The notes below the pieces were generated by a model, which had not been told where the DNA came from, searched no databases, and was given only the letters and a program-made list of their open reading frames with translations. The position numbers were made by a program, and so were the translations under genes. Positions 39,729 to 47,830 of a stretch of DNA of 64,000 nt are shown piece after piece. The stretch comes from Microbacterium phyllosphaerae (lineage in GTDB: Bacteria; Actinomycetota; Actinomycetes; Actinomycetales; Microbacteriaceae): contig NZ_JAGIOA010000001.1 of assembly GCF_017876435.1 (NCBI RefSeq), forward strand, positions 1 to 64,000, read 5' to 3'. Each line of letters starts with the position of its first letter. The stretch's first letter is position 1.

Positions 39729-40316
39729 ATGTCCAGCGAACCCATCACCGTCTCCATCCGCCGCGAGGTCGACCCCGAGCATGTGGCCGCAGCCACCGCC
39801 TGGGTGCAGACCGGCGTGAACCTCGCCCACCGGTATCCGGGATTCCTCGGCTCCGGATGGGTGCGCGACGGCGAGGACTCGCACGTCTGGCACATGCTCT
39901 ACCGGTTCTCCGACGAGAAGTCGCTGATCGCCTGGGAGCAGTCCGGCGAGCGGGAGTGGTGGAAGTCGACCGGCGACCAGTTCGTGCGCAGCGAGCGTGT
40001 ACGCCGACGCAGCGGCATCGAGGGCTGGTTCGACGAGCCGACCACCGACACGATCACGCTGCCGCGGGCGGACGGATCGACGACCACGGTCGCGATGGTC
40101 AGCACTCCCCCGCGGTGGAAACAGGCCGTGTCGATCTGGCTCGGATTCTTCCCGCTGAACGTCGCCCTCACCTACGCTCTGAGCCCCGTGCCCGGCTGGA
40201 ACGAGCTGCCGATCTGGCTGCGGGTGCTCGCGACGACGGTCGTGCTCACGCCGATCATGACCTACTGGGTGCTGCCTTTCGTCACGCGGTCGCTGCGCAC
40301 CTGGCTCAACCGCTGA
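39729..40316 (+). CDS. antibiotic biosynthesis monooxygenase-domain membrane protein
   Basis: A 195-residue protein. Residues 5-95 form an ABM ferredoxin-like domain (ITVSIRREVDPEHVAAATAW, WHMLYRFSDEKSLIAWEQS). After a linker, two membrane helices follow (about 137-155 and 163-185). The combination is known as an ABM domain with a C-terminal membrane anchor. The function is unknown; many such domains are small monooxygenases. The stop is followed by GCCTG-rich short repeats and D-type palindromes. Confidence 0.8.
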   Translation: MSSEPITVSIRREVDPEHVAAATAWVQTGVNLAHRYPGFLGSGWVRDGEDSHVWHMLYRFSDEKSLIAWEQSGEREWWKSTGDQFVRSERVRRRSGIEGWFDEPTTDTITLPRADGSTTTVAMVSTPPRWKQAVSIWLGFFPLNVALTYALSPVPGWNELPIWLRVLATTVVLTPIMTYWVLPFVTRSLRTWLNR

Positions 40317-40319
40317 CGC

Positions 40320-40388
40320 CTGGCCTCCCTGCCTGCTGGCCTGCCTACTGGCCTGCGTGCTGGCCTGCCTACTGGCCTGCGTGCTGGC
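40320..40388 (+). repeat. CTGGCCTGC short tandem repeats
   Basis: Alternating ACTGGCCTGC and GTGCTGGCCTGC units (about 11-12 bp period) lie between the ABM stop and the first D-type palindrome. They contain no coding signal. Confidence 0.7.
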
Positions 40389-40440
40389 GGGGTCAGTAAC
40401 GCATCGGATTCGGACGTTTCCGGTGCGAAACTGACCCCCC
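40388..40440 (+). repeat. D-type palindrome 1
   Basis: GGGGTCAGTAACGCATCGG pairs with CCGGTGCGAAACTGACCCC around an 11-nt centre. Single arms of the same type follow at about 40452-40495 (GATGCGAAAGTGACCCCGC and GTGCGAATCGACCCC). Confidence 0.8.
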
Positions 40441-40546
40441 ACAAGCGAACGGATGCGAAAGTGACCCCGCACCGGCGGGCGGGTGCGAATCGACCCCGAG
40501 CCCCTGAGACAACAGCCCGCGGCACCAGCCCGACACCCAGCCACTA

Positions 40547-40602
40547 TGCGGGGTCAAGAAAGCATCGGAATCGGTCGTTTACGGTGCACTTTTGACCCCG
40601 CA
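40547..40602 (+). repeat. D-type palindrome 2
   Basis: TGCGGGGTCA (40547-40556) pairs with TGACCCCGCA (40593-40602), and inner GCA/TGC bases extend the stem imperfectly. A further arm, GATGCGAGAGTGACCCCGC, follows. The gap 40317-40674 lies between convergent genes and contains only these repeats. Confidence 0.8.
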
Positions 40603-40674
40603 CCGACGACCCGGATGCGAGAGTGACCCCGCACCGCCCCCCGCGCAGCAAAAGGCGGCGCAGGCTCGCCACCC

Positions 40675-41634
40675 TCAGACGGCGGAGATCCTCCAGGATG
40701 CCGCGTGCGCAGCGCCCGGTTCGAGCACGAAGAGGTCGGTTCCCGAGTTGAACGCGTCCGGCGGGCAGGTCATGGGCTCGACCGCGAGGCCGATGCGGTG
40801 GATCGCGTCGATCTCGGGGTTGTCGGCCGTGTGCACCTGCACCCACGGGCAGCGCTCGTCGAACGTCATCGCGACGCCGGTTCCGGCATCCGTCACCAGT
40901 CGCACCTCGGCGACACCGCCCTCGCGCGTGAGCCCGGTGAAGGCGTGGTCGATGAACACGTCGGAGATCGGGCGCGCAGCGCGGAAGTCCCACTGCGGAT
41001 GCTCCGCCACCCCCTCGAGAGCCACGGGGCTCAGCCGGTCGTCGGTGACGGTGAGCACCTCGGATGCCGGCAGCGTCAGCGTCCAGTCGTCCACGCGTCC
41101 GTCGGGCCCGGCGACGAGATAGGGATGCGGTCCGGTGCCCCACGGCGCAGCATCCGCCCCGAGGTTGTGCGCGGTCACGGTCTGACGCAGTCCGTCGGCG
41201 TCGATGCGGTACTCCGTCTCGACCTCGACGCGGAAGGGGTACCCGGTCTGCGGCTCGATCACGGCCGCGAGCACGACCCGGTCGTCGAGCACGAGACGGT
41301 CCTCGAACTCGGCCCACGCGAGCAGGCCGTGCAGCGCCTGACCACGGGCGGGCTCGGTGAGGGCCAACTGGTGCTCGACGCCGCCGAACGTGTAGCGGCC
41401 GTCGACGATGCGGTTGGGCCACGGCGCGAGAGTGGTGCCGCGGTATCCGGGCCGCACCTCGTCGGCGTCGAACGGCACGACCAGGTCGCGGCCCTCGAAG
41501 GTGAGCACGCGCAGCGATGCGCCGACGCTGGCGATCACGGCCTCGTAGCCGTGTCCGGCGATGCGCAGCTGCCGACCCGAGCGGGGGCGCGCGGCGGTCG
41601 CGACCTCCACGGTGACCGAAGAGACGTCAGTCAT
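40675..41634 (-). CDS. aldose 1-epimerase family protein
   Basis: A 319-residue galactose-mutarotase-like enzyme. APWPNRIVDGRYTFGGVEHQ, ALHGLLAWAEF (His) and WGTGPHPYLVAGP (His) are the characteristic segments, and a late FNSGTDLFVLEPG has the catalytic Glu. It interconverts alpha and beta anomers of aldoses. The ATG overlaps the araA stop by one base (TGATG), so it is the last gene of the ara operon. It probably supplies arabinose or galactose in the form that AraA or other enzymes use. Confidence 0.88.
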   Translation of the reverse strand: MTDVSSVTVEVATAARPRSGRQLRIAGHGYEAVIASVGASLRVLTFEGRDLVVPFDADEVRPGYRGTTLAPWPNRIVDGRYTFGGVEHQLALTEPARGQALHGLLAWAEFEDRLVLDDRVVLAAVIEPQTGYPFRVEVETEYRIDADGLRQTVTAHNLGADAAPWGTGPHPYLVAGPDGRVDDWTLTLPASEVLTVTDDRLSPVALEGVAEHPQWDFRAARPISDVFIDHAFTGLTREGGVAEVRLVTDAGTGVAMTFDERCPWVQVHTADNPEIDAIHRIGLAVEPMTCPPDAFNSGTDLFVLEPGAAHAASWRISAV

Positions 41635-43157
41635 CACAGCCCCTGAGCGAGTCGGTAGTACGCCTGGTTCCAGCGCACCTGCTTCTGGAACTCGGGCAGC
41701 GTGGTCGCATCGTCGATCACGAGCAGCTCGACCTCAGCTATCTCGGCGAAGTCGCGGAACGCCTCGAGCCCCACGGCCGTCGACATCACGGTGTGGTGCG
41801 CGGCACCCGCAGTCAGCCAGGCGGCGGCGGAGGTGTTGAAGTCGGGCTGCGGCTTCCAGACGGCGCGGCCGACCGGCAGCTTCGGCAGCGACTGACGCGG
41901 CGGCACGTTCTCGACCACGTTCGCGGTGAGGCGGAACCGGTCGCGCATGTCGCTGAGTGCGACGACGATCGCGGGGCCGGGGTCGGCCGTGAAGACCAGG
42001 CGCACCGGGTCGTCCTTGCCGCCGATGCCGAGCGGGTGGATCTCGAGCGTCGGCTTCGCGGTGGTGAGCGATGGCGAGACCTCGAGCATGTGCGCCCCGA
42101 GGATCAGCTCGTCGCCGGGGGTCATGTCGTAGGTGTAGTCCTCCATGAGGCTCGCACCACCCGGCAGCCCCGCGCCCATCACGTTGGCGACGCGCACGAG
42201 GATCGCCGTCTTCCAGTCGCCCTCGGCACCGAAGCCGTAGCCCTCGGCCATCAGGCGCTGCACCGCGAGACCCGGCAGCTGCTTCAGGGCGCCGAGATCC
42301 TCGAACGAGGTGGTGAAGGCGCCGAAGCCGCCCTCCTCGAGGAACGTCCGCAGACCGATCTCGATCGCGGCCCCATCGCGCAGCGACTGGTGGCGGTCGC
42401 CTCCGCGACGAAGCTCGGGGACGACCTCGTACAGCTCTTCGTACTCGGCCACGAGGGCGTCGATCTCGGATTCGGATGCCGCGGCGACCGCATCCGCCAG
42501 ATCGTTCACGCCCCACGTGTTGACCTGCACACCGAAGCGCAGCTCAGCCTCGGTCTTGTCGCCCTCGGTGACGGCGACGAAGCGCATGTTGTCACCGAAG
42601 CGGGCGAGCTTGAGCGAACGGGAGGCCGCGAGGCCTGCGGCCGCACGCTGCCACGTCGCGATCTCCTGACGCACCCGCGGGTCGCTCGCGTGACCGACGA
42701 CGGTCTTGCGCGGCACCCCGAGACGCGTCTGGATGTAGCCGAACTCGCGGTCGCCGTGCGCCGCCTGGTTCAGGTTCATGAAGTCGAAGTCGATGTCGGC
42801 CCACGGCAGCTCGACGTTCGCCTGCGTGTGCAGGTGCGCGAGCGGCTTCTGCAGCGCGTCGAGACCGGCGATCCACATCTTCGCGGGGCTGAACGTGTGC
42901 ATCCACGCGATCAGGCCGATGACGCGGTCGTCGGCGTTCGCCTCGAGCGCGGTGCGCTTGATGGCCGCGGCATCCGTCAGCACCGGCTTCCAGACGATCT
43001 TCACGGGCACCTCGCCGGCCTCGTCGAGGATGCGGGCGATCTCCTGCGATTGGTCGGCGACCTGGGCGAGCGTCTCGGGGCCGTAGAGGTGCTGGCTGCC
43101 GGTGAGGAACCAGACCTCGTAGCCGTCGAGCGAGGTGGTGAGCGGGGTGCGGGGCAT
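41634..43157 (-). CDS. araA: L-arabinose isomerase
   Basis: A 507-residue isomerase that converts L-arabinose to L-ribulose. It begins with the family signature [20 protein letters not shown]. Other markers are [57 protein letters not shown] and the C-terminal [10 protein letters not shown], which contain the metal-binding Glu and His residues. ATG 43157 follows GAAGGA. It lies between the kinase gene and the epimerase gene in a single minus-strand operon. Confidence 0.96.
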   Translation of the reverse strand: MPRTPLTTSLDGYEVWFLTGSQHLYGPETLAQVADQSQEIARILDEAGEVPVKIVWKPVLTDAAAIKRTALEANADDRVIGLIAWMHTFSPAKMWIAGLDALQKPLAHLHTQANVELPWADIDFDFMNLNQAAHGDREFGYIQTRLGVPRKTVVGHASDPRVRQEIATWQRAAAGLAASRSLKLARFGDNMRFVAVTEGDKTEAELRFGVQVNTWGVNDLADAVAAASESEIDALVAEYEELYEVVPELRRGGDRHQSLRDGAAIEIGLRTFLEEGGFGAFTTSFEDLGALKQLPGLAVQRLMAEGYGFGAEGDWKTAILVRVANVMGAGLPGGASLMEDYTYDMTPGDELILGAHMLEVSPSLTTAKPTLEIHPLGIGGKDDPVRLVFTADPGPAIVVALSDMRDRFRLTANVVENVPPRQSLPKLPVGRAVWKPQPDFNTSAAAWLTAGAAHHTVMSTAVGLEAFRDFAEIAEVELLVIDDATTLPEFQKQVRWNQAYYRLAQGL

Positions 43158-43195
43158 GAGTGGTCCTTCGGTGTTCCGGTATCAGCGGGAAGAGT

Positions 43196-44815
43196 TCAGA
43201 GAGCCGTGGTCGCGGCGGCTTCGATGGCGAGGCCCGCGCGGTAGCGGTCGAGATAGGCGGTGAAGCCGGCGACGTCGTCGGGGTCGGGGTCGGCGACCGC
43301 GAGGGATGCCGAGGCGAAGACGTCGCTCTCGAGATACTCCCCCAGTGTCTGCCCCTCGGCGCGTGCGAGGTACGACGCGAGCACCGCGATGCCCCACGCC
43401 CCACCCTCGGAGGCCAGTTCGCCCACCGCGACCGGCGCGCCGAGCGCTCCGGCCAGGAAGCGCTGTGCCACCCCGGCGGTGCGGAACATGCCTCCGTGGG
43501 CGAACATGCGGTCGAGCTCGACGCCCTCGGCGGCGAGCACCTGCATCCCCAGCGCCAGCGTGCCGAACACGCCGTACAGCTGTGAGCGCATGAAGTTCGC
43601 GAGGGTGAAGGCGCTGTCGGGGGTGCGCACGAACAGCGGGCGCCCCTCGGTCAGGCCGGCGATGGGCTCGCCGGCGAGGTGGTTGTAGGCGAGCAGCCCA
43701 CCGGCATCCGCCTCACCGTCGAGAGCCTCACGGAAGAGGGCGTCGAAGACCGCGTCGTCACTCAGCGGCTGACCCGCCGCGGCCGAGAAGCGGGTGAAGA
43801 GCCCCGCCCAGGCGGCGAGCTCGCTCGCACCGTTGTTGCAGTGCACCATCGCCACGGCGTCACCGGCGGGAGTCGTCACGAGGTCGAGTTCGTGATGCAC
43901 CTCGGCCAGCGGGCGCTCGAGAACGACCATCGCGAAGATGCTCGTTCCGGCCGAGACGTTGCCCGTGCGCGGAGACACGGAGTTCGTCGCCACCATGCCG
44001 GTGCCGGCGTCGCCCTCAGGCGGGCAGAGCGGGATGCCGGATGCCAGCGCACCGGTCGGATCGAGCAGGGCCGCACCCTCCTCGGTGAGCTTGCCGGCGG
44101 CGGCACCTGCGGGACGGACGGTCGGGAGCAGATCCTTGGCGCTTGCGGGGAGGCGGTCTGCGGCGAGAGCGTCGTAGGCCTGCAGCATCCGCGCGTCGTA
44201 GTCTCCGGTGGCCGAGTCGATCGGGAACATGCCGGACGCATCGCCGACGCCGAGCACGCGCTCGCCCGTCAGCTTCGCATGCACGTATCCGGCGAGGGTC
44301 GTGACGAAGTCGAGCTGCGGCACGTGGGCCTCGCCGTCGAGCACCGCCTGATGCAGGTGCGCGATCGACCAGCGGAGCGGGATGTTCACGCCGAGCAGGT
44401 CGGTCAGCTCCGCCGCGGCCACTCCCGTGTTCGTGTTGCGCCACGTGCGGAACGGCGTGAGCAGCTCGCCCTTCGCGTCGAAGGCGAGGTACCCGTGCAT
44501 CATGGCCGAGATGCCGATCGCACCGAACGTCTCGGGGCGCACGCCATGGCGGTTCTCCGCGTCGGCGACGAGCGCGGCGTAGGCGGCCTGCAGGCCTGTC
44601 CAGACCTCGTCGATCGCGTACGTCCAGAGTCCGTCTTCGAGCCGGTTCTCCCACGCGAACGACCCGGTGGCGAGCACATCGGTGGCGTTCGGTCCGATCA
44701 GGCAGGCCTTGATGCGGGTCGAGCCGAGCTCGATGCCGAGGCTCGTGCGACCGGCGGTGATGTCGTCGCGCGCGGTCGTGGTGGTCGTGTCGCTGGTGGT
44801 GGCCGTGTCGCTCAT
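43196..44815 (-). CDS. araB: FGGY-family carbohydrate kinase, probable L-ribulokinase
   Basis: A 539-residue sugar kinase. GIELGSTRIKACLIG is the N-terminal phosphate loop, GISAMMHGYLAFDAKGELLT and FRTWRNTN lie in the first lobe, and TGNVSAGTSIFAMVVL and GGMFRTAGVAQRFLAGALGA in the second. The first 25 residues are Thr/Ser-rich and disordered. Its place between araD and araA suggests phosphorylation of L-ribulose, although it resembles xylulokinases as well. ATG overlaps the araD stop by 4 bp. Confidence 0.87.
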   Translation of the reverse strand: MSDTATTSDTTTTTARDDITAGRTSLGIELGSTRIKACLIGPNATDVLATGSFAWENRLEDGLWTYAIDEVWTGLQAAYAALVADAENRHGVRPETFGAIGISAMMHGYLAFDAKGELLTPFRTWRNTNTGVAAAELTDLLGVNIPLRWSIAHLHQAVLDGEAHVPQLDFVTTLAGYVHAKLTGERVLGVGDASGMFPIDSATGDYDARMLQAYDALAADRLPASAKDLLPTVRPAGAAAGKLTEEGAALLDPTGALASGIPLCPPEGDAGTGMVATNSVSPRTGNVSAGTSIFAMVVLERPLAEVHHELDLVTTPAGDAVAMVHCNNGASELAAWAGLFTRFSAAAGQPLSDDAVFDALFREALDGEADAGGLLAYNHLAGEPIAGLTEGRPLFVRTPDSAFTLANFMRSQLYGVFGTLALGMQVLAAEGVELDRMFAHGGMFRTAGVAQRFLAGALGAPVAVGELASEGGAWGIAVLASYLARAEGQTLGEYLESDVFASASLAVADPDPDDVAGFTAYLDRYRAGLAIEAAATTAL

Positions 44816-45549
44816 CGTCGGGCGTCCGAGTTCTGTCCGTAGATGTTCTGGTATCGGTTGAAGAGGCTGTCGATCGCCTCCTGCGGAATCGGGATCAGCG
44901 GGCCGGCCTCGCGGGCGTAGTGCACGGTGCGGGCGACGTCCTCGACCATGACGGCGGCCTTGACGGCATCCTTCGCGTCGACTCCGATGGTGAACGGGCC
45001 GTGGTTCTGCATGAGCACCGCGCGGCTGCGGTGACCGCTGAGGGTCTGCACGATGCCGCGGCCGATCGAGTCGTCGCCGATGATCGCGAACGGGCCGACC
45101 GGGATCGGTCCGCCGAACTCGTCAGCCATGGCCGTGATGACGCAGGGGATCTCCTCGCCGCGGGCGGCCCAGGCGACCGCGAACGTCGAGTGCGTGTGCA
45201 CGACGCCGCCGACCTCGGGCATGTGGCGGTAGACGTAGGCGTGGGCTGCGGTGTCGCTCGAGGGCGAGCGCTCGCTGCCGGGGGTGCCGGGGATCACCGC
45301 GCCGTCGAGGTCGCACAGGATCATGTTCTCGGGGGCGAGGTCGTCGTAGCTCACGCCTGAGGGCTTGATGACGAAGAGGTCGGCGCCGGGCACGCGGCCG
45401 GAGACATTGCCGCCGGTCCAGACGATGAGGTCATAGCGGACCAGCTCGCCGTGCAGACGGGCGACGTCCTCGCGGACGGCCTGGATGGCGGCGGCGATCT
45501 CCGGGGAGAAGGCATTCTCGTCAGAGAAGGCAGGGGCTTCGTTGCTCAC
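44812..45549 (-). CDS. araD: L-ribulose-5-phosphate 4-epimerase
   Basis: A 245-residue class II aldolase-fold epimerase giving D-xylulose 5-phosphate. It has WTGGNVSGRVPG, IKPSGVSYDDL, PSSDTAAHAYVYRHMPEVGG and VVHTHSTFAVAWA (zinc-binding His pair), then LMQNHGPFTIG with a third His. GTG 45549 is chosen because GAGGT lies 5 nt before it; the GTG at 45576 overlaps the operator and lacks a ribosome-binding site. It opens the ara operon, preceded by a palindromic operator. Confidence 0.92.
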   Translation of the reverse strand: MSNEAPAFSDENAFSPEIAAAIQAVREDVARLHGELVRYDLIVWTGGNVSGRVPGADLFVIKPSGVSYDDLAPENMILCDLDGAVIPGTPGSERSPSSDTAAHAYVYRHMPEVGGVVHTHSTFAVAWAARGEEIPCVITAMADEFGGPIPVGPFAIIGDDSIGRGIVQTLSGHRSRAVLMQNHGPFTIGVDAKDAVKAAVMVEDVARTVHYAREAGPLIPIPQEAIDSLFNRYQNIYGQNSDARR

Positions 45550-45576
45550 GGGTACCTCGGGGTCGGCGGTGGTCAC

Positions 45577-45622
45577 TGTGACCGGTCACAGCAGTGTGTC
45601 ACGGAGGTCGGCGGACCGTCAA
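45577..45622 (-). promoter_or_regulatory. ara promoter with palindromic operator
   Basis: On the minus strand TTGACG (45622-45617), an 18-nt spacer and CACACT (45598-45593) form a candidate promoter. Directly downstream is the perfect 14-bp palindrome TGTGACCGGTCACA (45577-45590), covering the expected transcript start. An ACCGGT centre is typical of LacI-family operators. The LacI gene at 45825-46838 just upstream is the likely regulator. Confidence 0.65.
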
Positions 45623-45650
45623 GACGCCGGCGCCCGCTCGGCGCCGCGGT

Positions 45651-45798
45651 GTGCGGGGCCACTTTCGCATCTCCCGTCTCGTGCGGGGTCACTTTCGCAT
45701 CGGATACGGCGTATTCACGTGCAGAACTGACCCCGCACCGCGCCGCACATGCAGAATCGACCCCGCACCGCGCCGCACGTGCAGAACTGACCCCGCAC
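45651..45798 (+). repeat. D-type repeat array between lacI and araD
   Basis: Two arms reading GTGCGGGGTCACTTTCGCAT or close (45651-45671, 45681-45701) face three arms of GCAGAACTGACCCCGCAC type (45721-45738, 45751-45768, 45781-45798). The last three are a perfect 30-bp tandem repeat apart from two or three changes. The inverted arms can form one or more stable hairpins. Confidence 0.85.
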
Positions 45799-45824
45799 CG
45801 CGCCGGCACACACCCGGGCGCGGC

Positions 45825-46838
45825 TCAGCGCGGCGGGGCGACCGAGGCGCGGGTCACGAGCAGGGGCGCCACAGGCGGGAGGTCGGATGCCGCCTCGCCG
45901 GAGATCCCCGCCAGCACCGCCGCCACCGCGCGGCGGGCGAGCTCCGAGAAGTCCTGTCGCACGGTCGTGAGCTTCGGCCAGTAGTACGCGGCGTCCGGAG
46001 TGTCGTCGAAACCGACCACGCTGATGTCGCCCGGCACCGCGAGCCCGGCCTCGTGCAGGCCGCCGAGCAGGCCGAGCGCCATCTGGTCGTTCGCCGCGAA
46101 CACGGCCGTGACCCCCGATCGCCGCACGGCGTCGGCCGCCGCGTAGCCCGAACCCGCGGTCCAGTCGCCCTCGAACACGGGTCCGGCGGCAAGCCCTCGG
46201 GCGGCGAGCTCGGCGGCGAATCCCTGGGTGCGCGACTCCGCTTCGAGCCAGTCGGCGGGTCCGGCGAGATGGGCGATGTGCGTGTGCCCGGCATCGGCGA
46301 GCGCCGCGACGGCGAGCCTGGCGCCGGCCGCCTGGTCGACCGAGAGTCCGCGTGCACCCCGGTCGGCCGCGTGCAGCGTCACCACGGGAACGCCGATGCG
46401 CACCTCATCGAGGGCGTCGAGGGTATGGGCGTGGGGTGCGACGACGACGATGCCCTCGACTCCCTGCATCACGAGGTGGTCGACCGCGGCGACGACGGCA
46501 TCGGCATCGCCTGCATCCGCGAAGGCCGCACTCAGCCAGTAGCCGACCTCGCGGGCCGACGCCTCGAGCGCGGCGATGCTGCGCGAGGGTCCGTAGTGCA
46601 GGGCGTCGGTGGCCAGCACCCCGAGGGTGCGGGATCGCCGGGTGCCCAACGCTCTGGCGGCGTTGTTCATGCGGTAGCCGAGCTCGGCCATCGCGGCGAG
46701 GACGCGCTCGCGGGTCTCGACCGCGACCTCGGGGTGGTCGTTGAGCACGCGCGACACGGTCTGCCGGGAGACCCCCGCGAGCACAGCGACATCGCGCACG
46801 CCGACGGTGCGGCGGGGCTCGCTGCTCGTGTCACTCAC
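45825..46838 (-). CDS. LacI-family transcriptional regulator (likely arabinose repressor)
   Basis: A 337-residue regulator with the helix-turn-helix VGVRDVAVLAGVSRQTVSRV, the hinge NNAARALGTRRSRT and a periplasmic-binding-protein-like core ending DISVVGFDDTPDAAYYWPKL and TTVRQDFSELARRAV. GTG 46838 is supported by TACACT 7 nt upstream on the minus strand. It lies directly upstream of the ara operon on the same strand and probably binds TGTGACCGGTCACA. Divergent to it is an NAD epimerase gene. Confidence 0.9.
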   Translation of the reverse strand: MSDTSSEPRRTVGVRDVAVLAGVSRQTVSRVLNDHPEVAVETRERVLAAMAELGYRMNNAARALGTRRSRTLGVLATDALHYGPSRSIAALEASAREVGYWLSAAFADAGDADAVVAAVDHLVMQGVEGIVVVAPHAHTLDALDEVRIGVPVVTLHAADRGARGLSVDQAAGARLAVAALADAGHTHIAHLAGPADWLEAESRTQGFAAELAARGLAAGPVFEGDWTAGSGYAAADAVRRSGVTAVFAANDQMALGLLGGLHEAGLAVPGDISVVGFDDTPDAAYYWPKLTTVRQDFSELARRAVAAVLAGISGEAASDLPPVAPLLVTRASVAPPR

Positions 46839-46845
46839 GCCGACG

Positions 46846-46851
46846 AGTGTA
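46846..46851 (-). promoter_or_regulatory. -10 box of the LacI gene (leaderless)
   Basis: TACACT on the minus strand lies 7 nt before GTG 46838, with no Shine-Dalgarno. On the plus strand CACCCT lies 6 nt before the divergent ATG 46896 and may act as its -10 element. Confidence 0.45.
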
Positions 46852-46895
46852 TGCCGAGCGGCCCCGACACCTCGTCGTCGTGCCACCCTGGTGAC

Positions 46896-47741
46896 ATGCG
46901 CATCGCACTCACAGGATCATCGGGCAAGCTCGGCAGCGTCGTCGCGCGGGAACTCCGCGCCCACGGCCACGAGGTCATCGGCATGGACGTCGCGGGGGTC
47001 CGCGGGCCCGACTTCGTGCAGGTCGACCTCACGGATTACGGCCAGGTCGTGGATGCTTTCACAGCCGTCGGCGACCGGCACGACGGCATCGACGCCGTGG
47101 TGCATCTGGGCGCGATCCCGGCCCCCGGCATCCGCAGCGATGTCGCCACGTTCCACAACAACATGCCGGCCACGTTCAACGTGTTCTGGGCGGCGGTGCG
47201 CCTCGGCATCCGGCGCGTCGTCTACGCGTCGAGCGAGACCGTGCTGGGCCTGCCGTTCGATGTGCCGCCGCCCTACGTGCCCGTCGACGAGGACTACCCC
47301 GCCCGCCCCGAATCGGTGTACTCGCTGGTCAAGACGCTCGAGGAGCAGCTGGCGAGGGAGCTCGTGCGCTGGCATCCCGATCTCTCGATCACGGCGCTGC
47401 GCTTCTCGAACGTGATGAACCCGGAGGACTACGCCGAGTTCCCCGACTTCGACGCCGACGCCCTGCGCCGCAAGTGGAACCTCTGGGGCTACATCGACGC
47501 GCGCGACGGCGCACAGGCCGTGGAGCGCGCGCTCGAGGTGGCGGCCCCCGGGTTCGACAACTTCATCATCGCGGCGGCCGACACGGTGATGTCCCGCCCG
47601 AACGCCGAGCTGCTCGCCGAGGTCTTCCCCGATGTGCCGGTCGCCCACGAGTTCGGCCCGAACGAGACGCTGCTGTCGATCGACAAGGCCCGCCGCATCC
47701 TGGGGTTCGACCCGCAGCACTCCTGGCGCGACCACGTCTGA
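46896..47741 (+). CDS. NAD-dependent epimerase/dehydratase (extended SDR)
   Basis: A 281-residue SDR protein. MRIALTGSSGKLGSVVAREL binds NAD, VVHLGAIPAP is the central strand, and VYASSETVLGLP precedes YSLVK, the catalytic Tyr-x-x-x-Lys. Such proteins include uronate dehydrogenases and sugar-nucleotide epimerases. It is divergent from the arabinose regulator, with only 57 bp between, so the two may share control. The exact substrate is not clear. Confidence 0.82.
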   Translation: MRIALTGSSGKLGSVVARELRAHGHEVIGMDVAGVRGPDFVQVDLTDYGQVVDAFTAVGDRHDGIDAVVHLGAIPAPGIRSDVATFHNNMPATFNVFWAAVRLGIRRVVYASSETVLGLPFDVPPPYVPVDEDYPARPESVYSLVKTLEEQLARELVRWHPDLSITALRFSNVMNPEDYAEFPDFDADALRRKWNLWGYIDARDGAQAVERALEVAAPGFDNFIIAAADTVMSRPNAELLAEVFPDVPVAHEFGPNETLLSIDKARRILGFDPQHSWRDHV

Positions 47742-47755
47742 TCGGACGGACCGCA

Positions 47756-47813
47756 TTCGAATCGCGTGAATGACCCTGTTTCGCGAGGAAACGGGGTCAT
47801 TCACGCGATTCGA
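47756..47813 (+). repeat. 58-bp B-type palindrome
   Basis: TTCGAATCGCGTGAATGACC pairs with its complement at 47793-47813, and the stem continues inward as GTTTC/GGAAAC to about 27 bp with a 4-nt GCGA loop and one mismatch. It lies between convergent genes. Its outer ten bases (GCGATTCGAA) are shared with the 59-bp A-type copies; the inner part differs. One arm recurs at 8223-8242. Confidence 0.9.
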
Positions 47814-47830
47814 AGACGCGAGGGGCGGCC

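Noticed and set aside
39652..39819. A possible leaderless small frame starting 5 nt after TACAAT and overlapping the ABM gene
   Set aside because: It has no coding character beyond the overlap, and the ABM ATG at 39729 matches the family start. The -10 box is better assigned to the ABM transcript.
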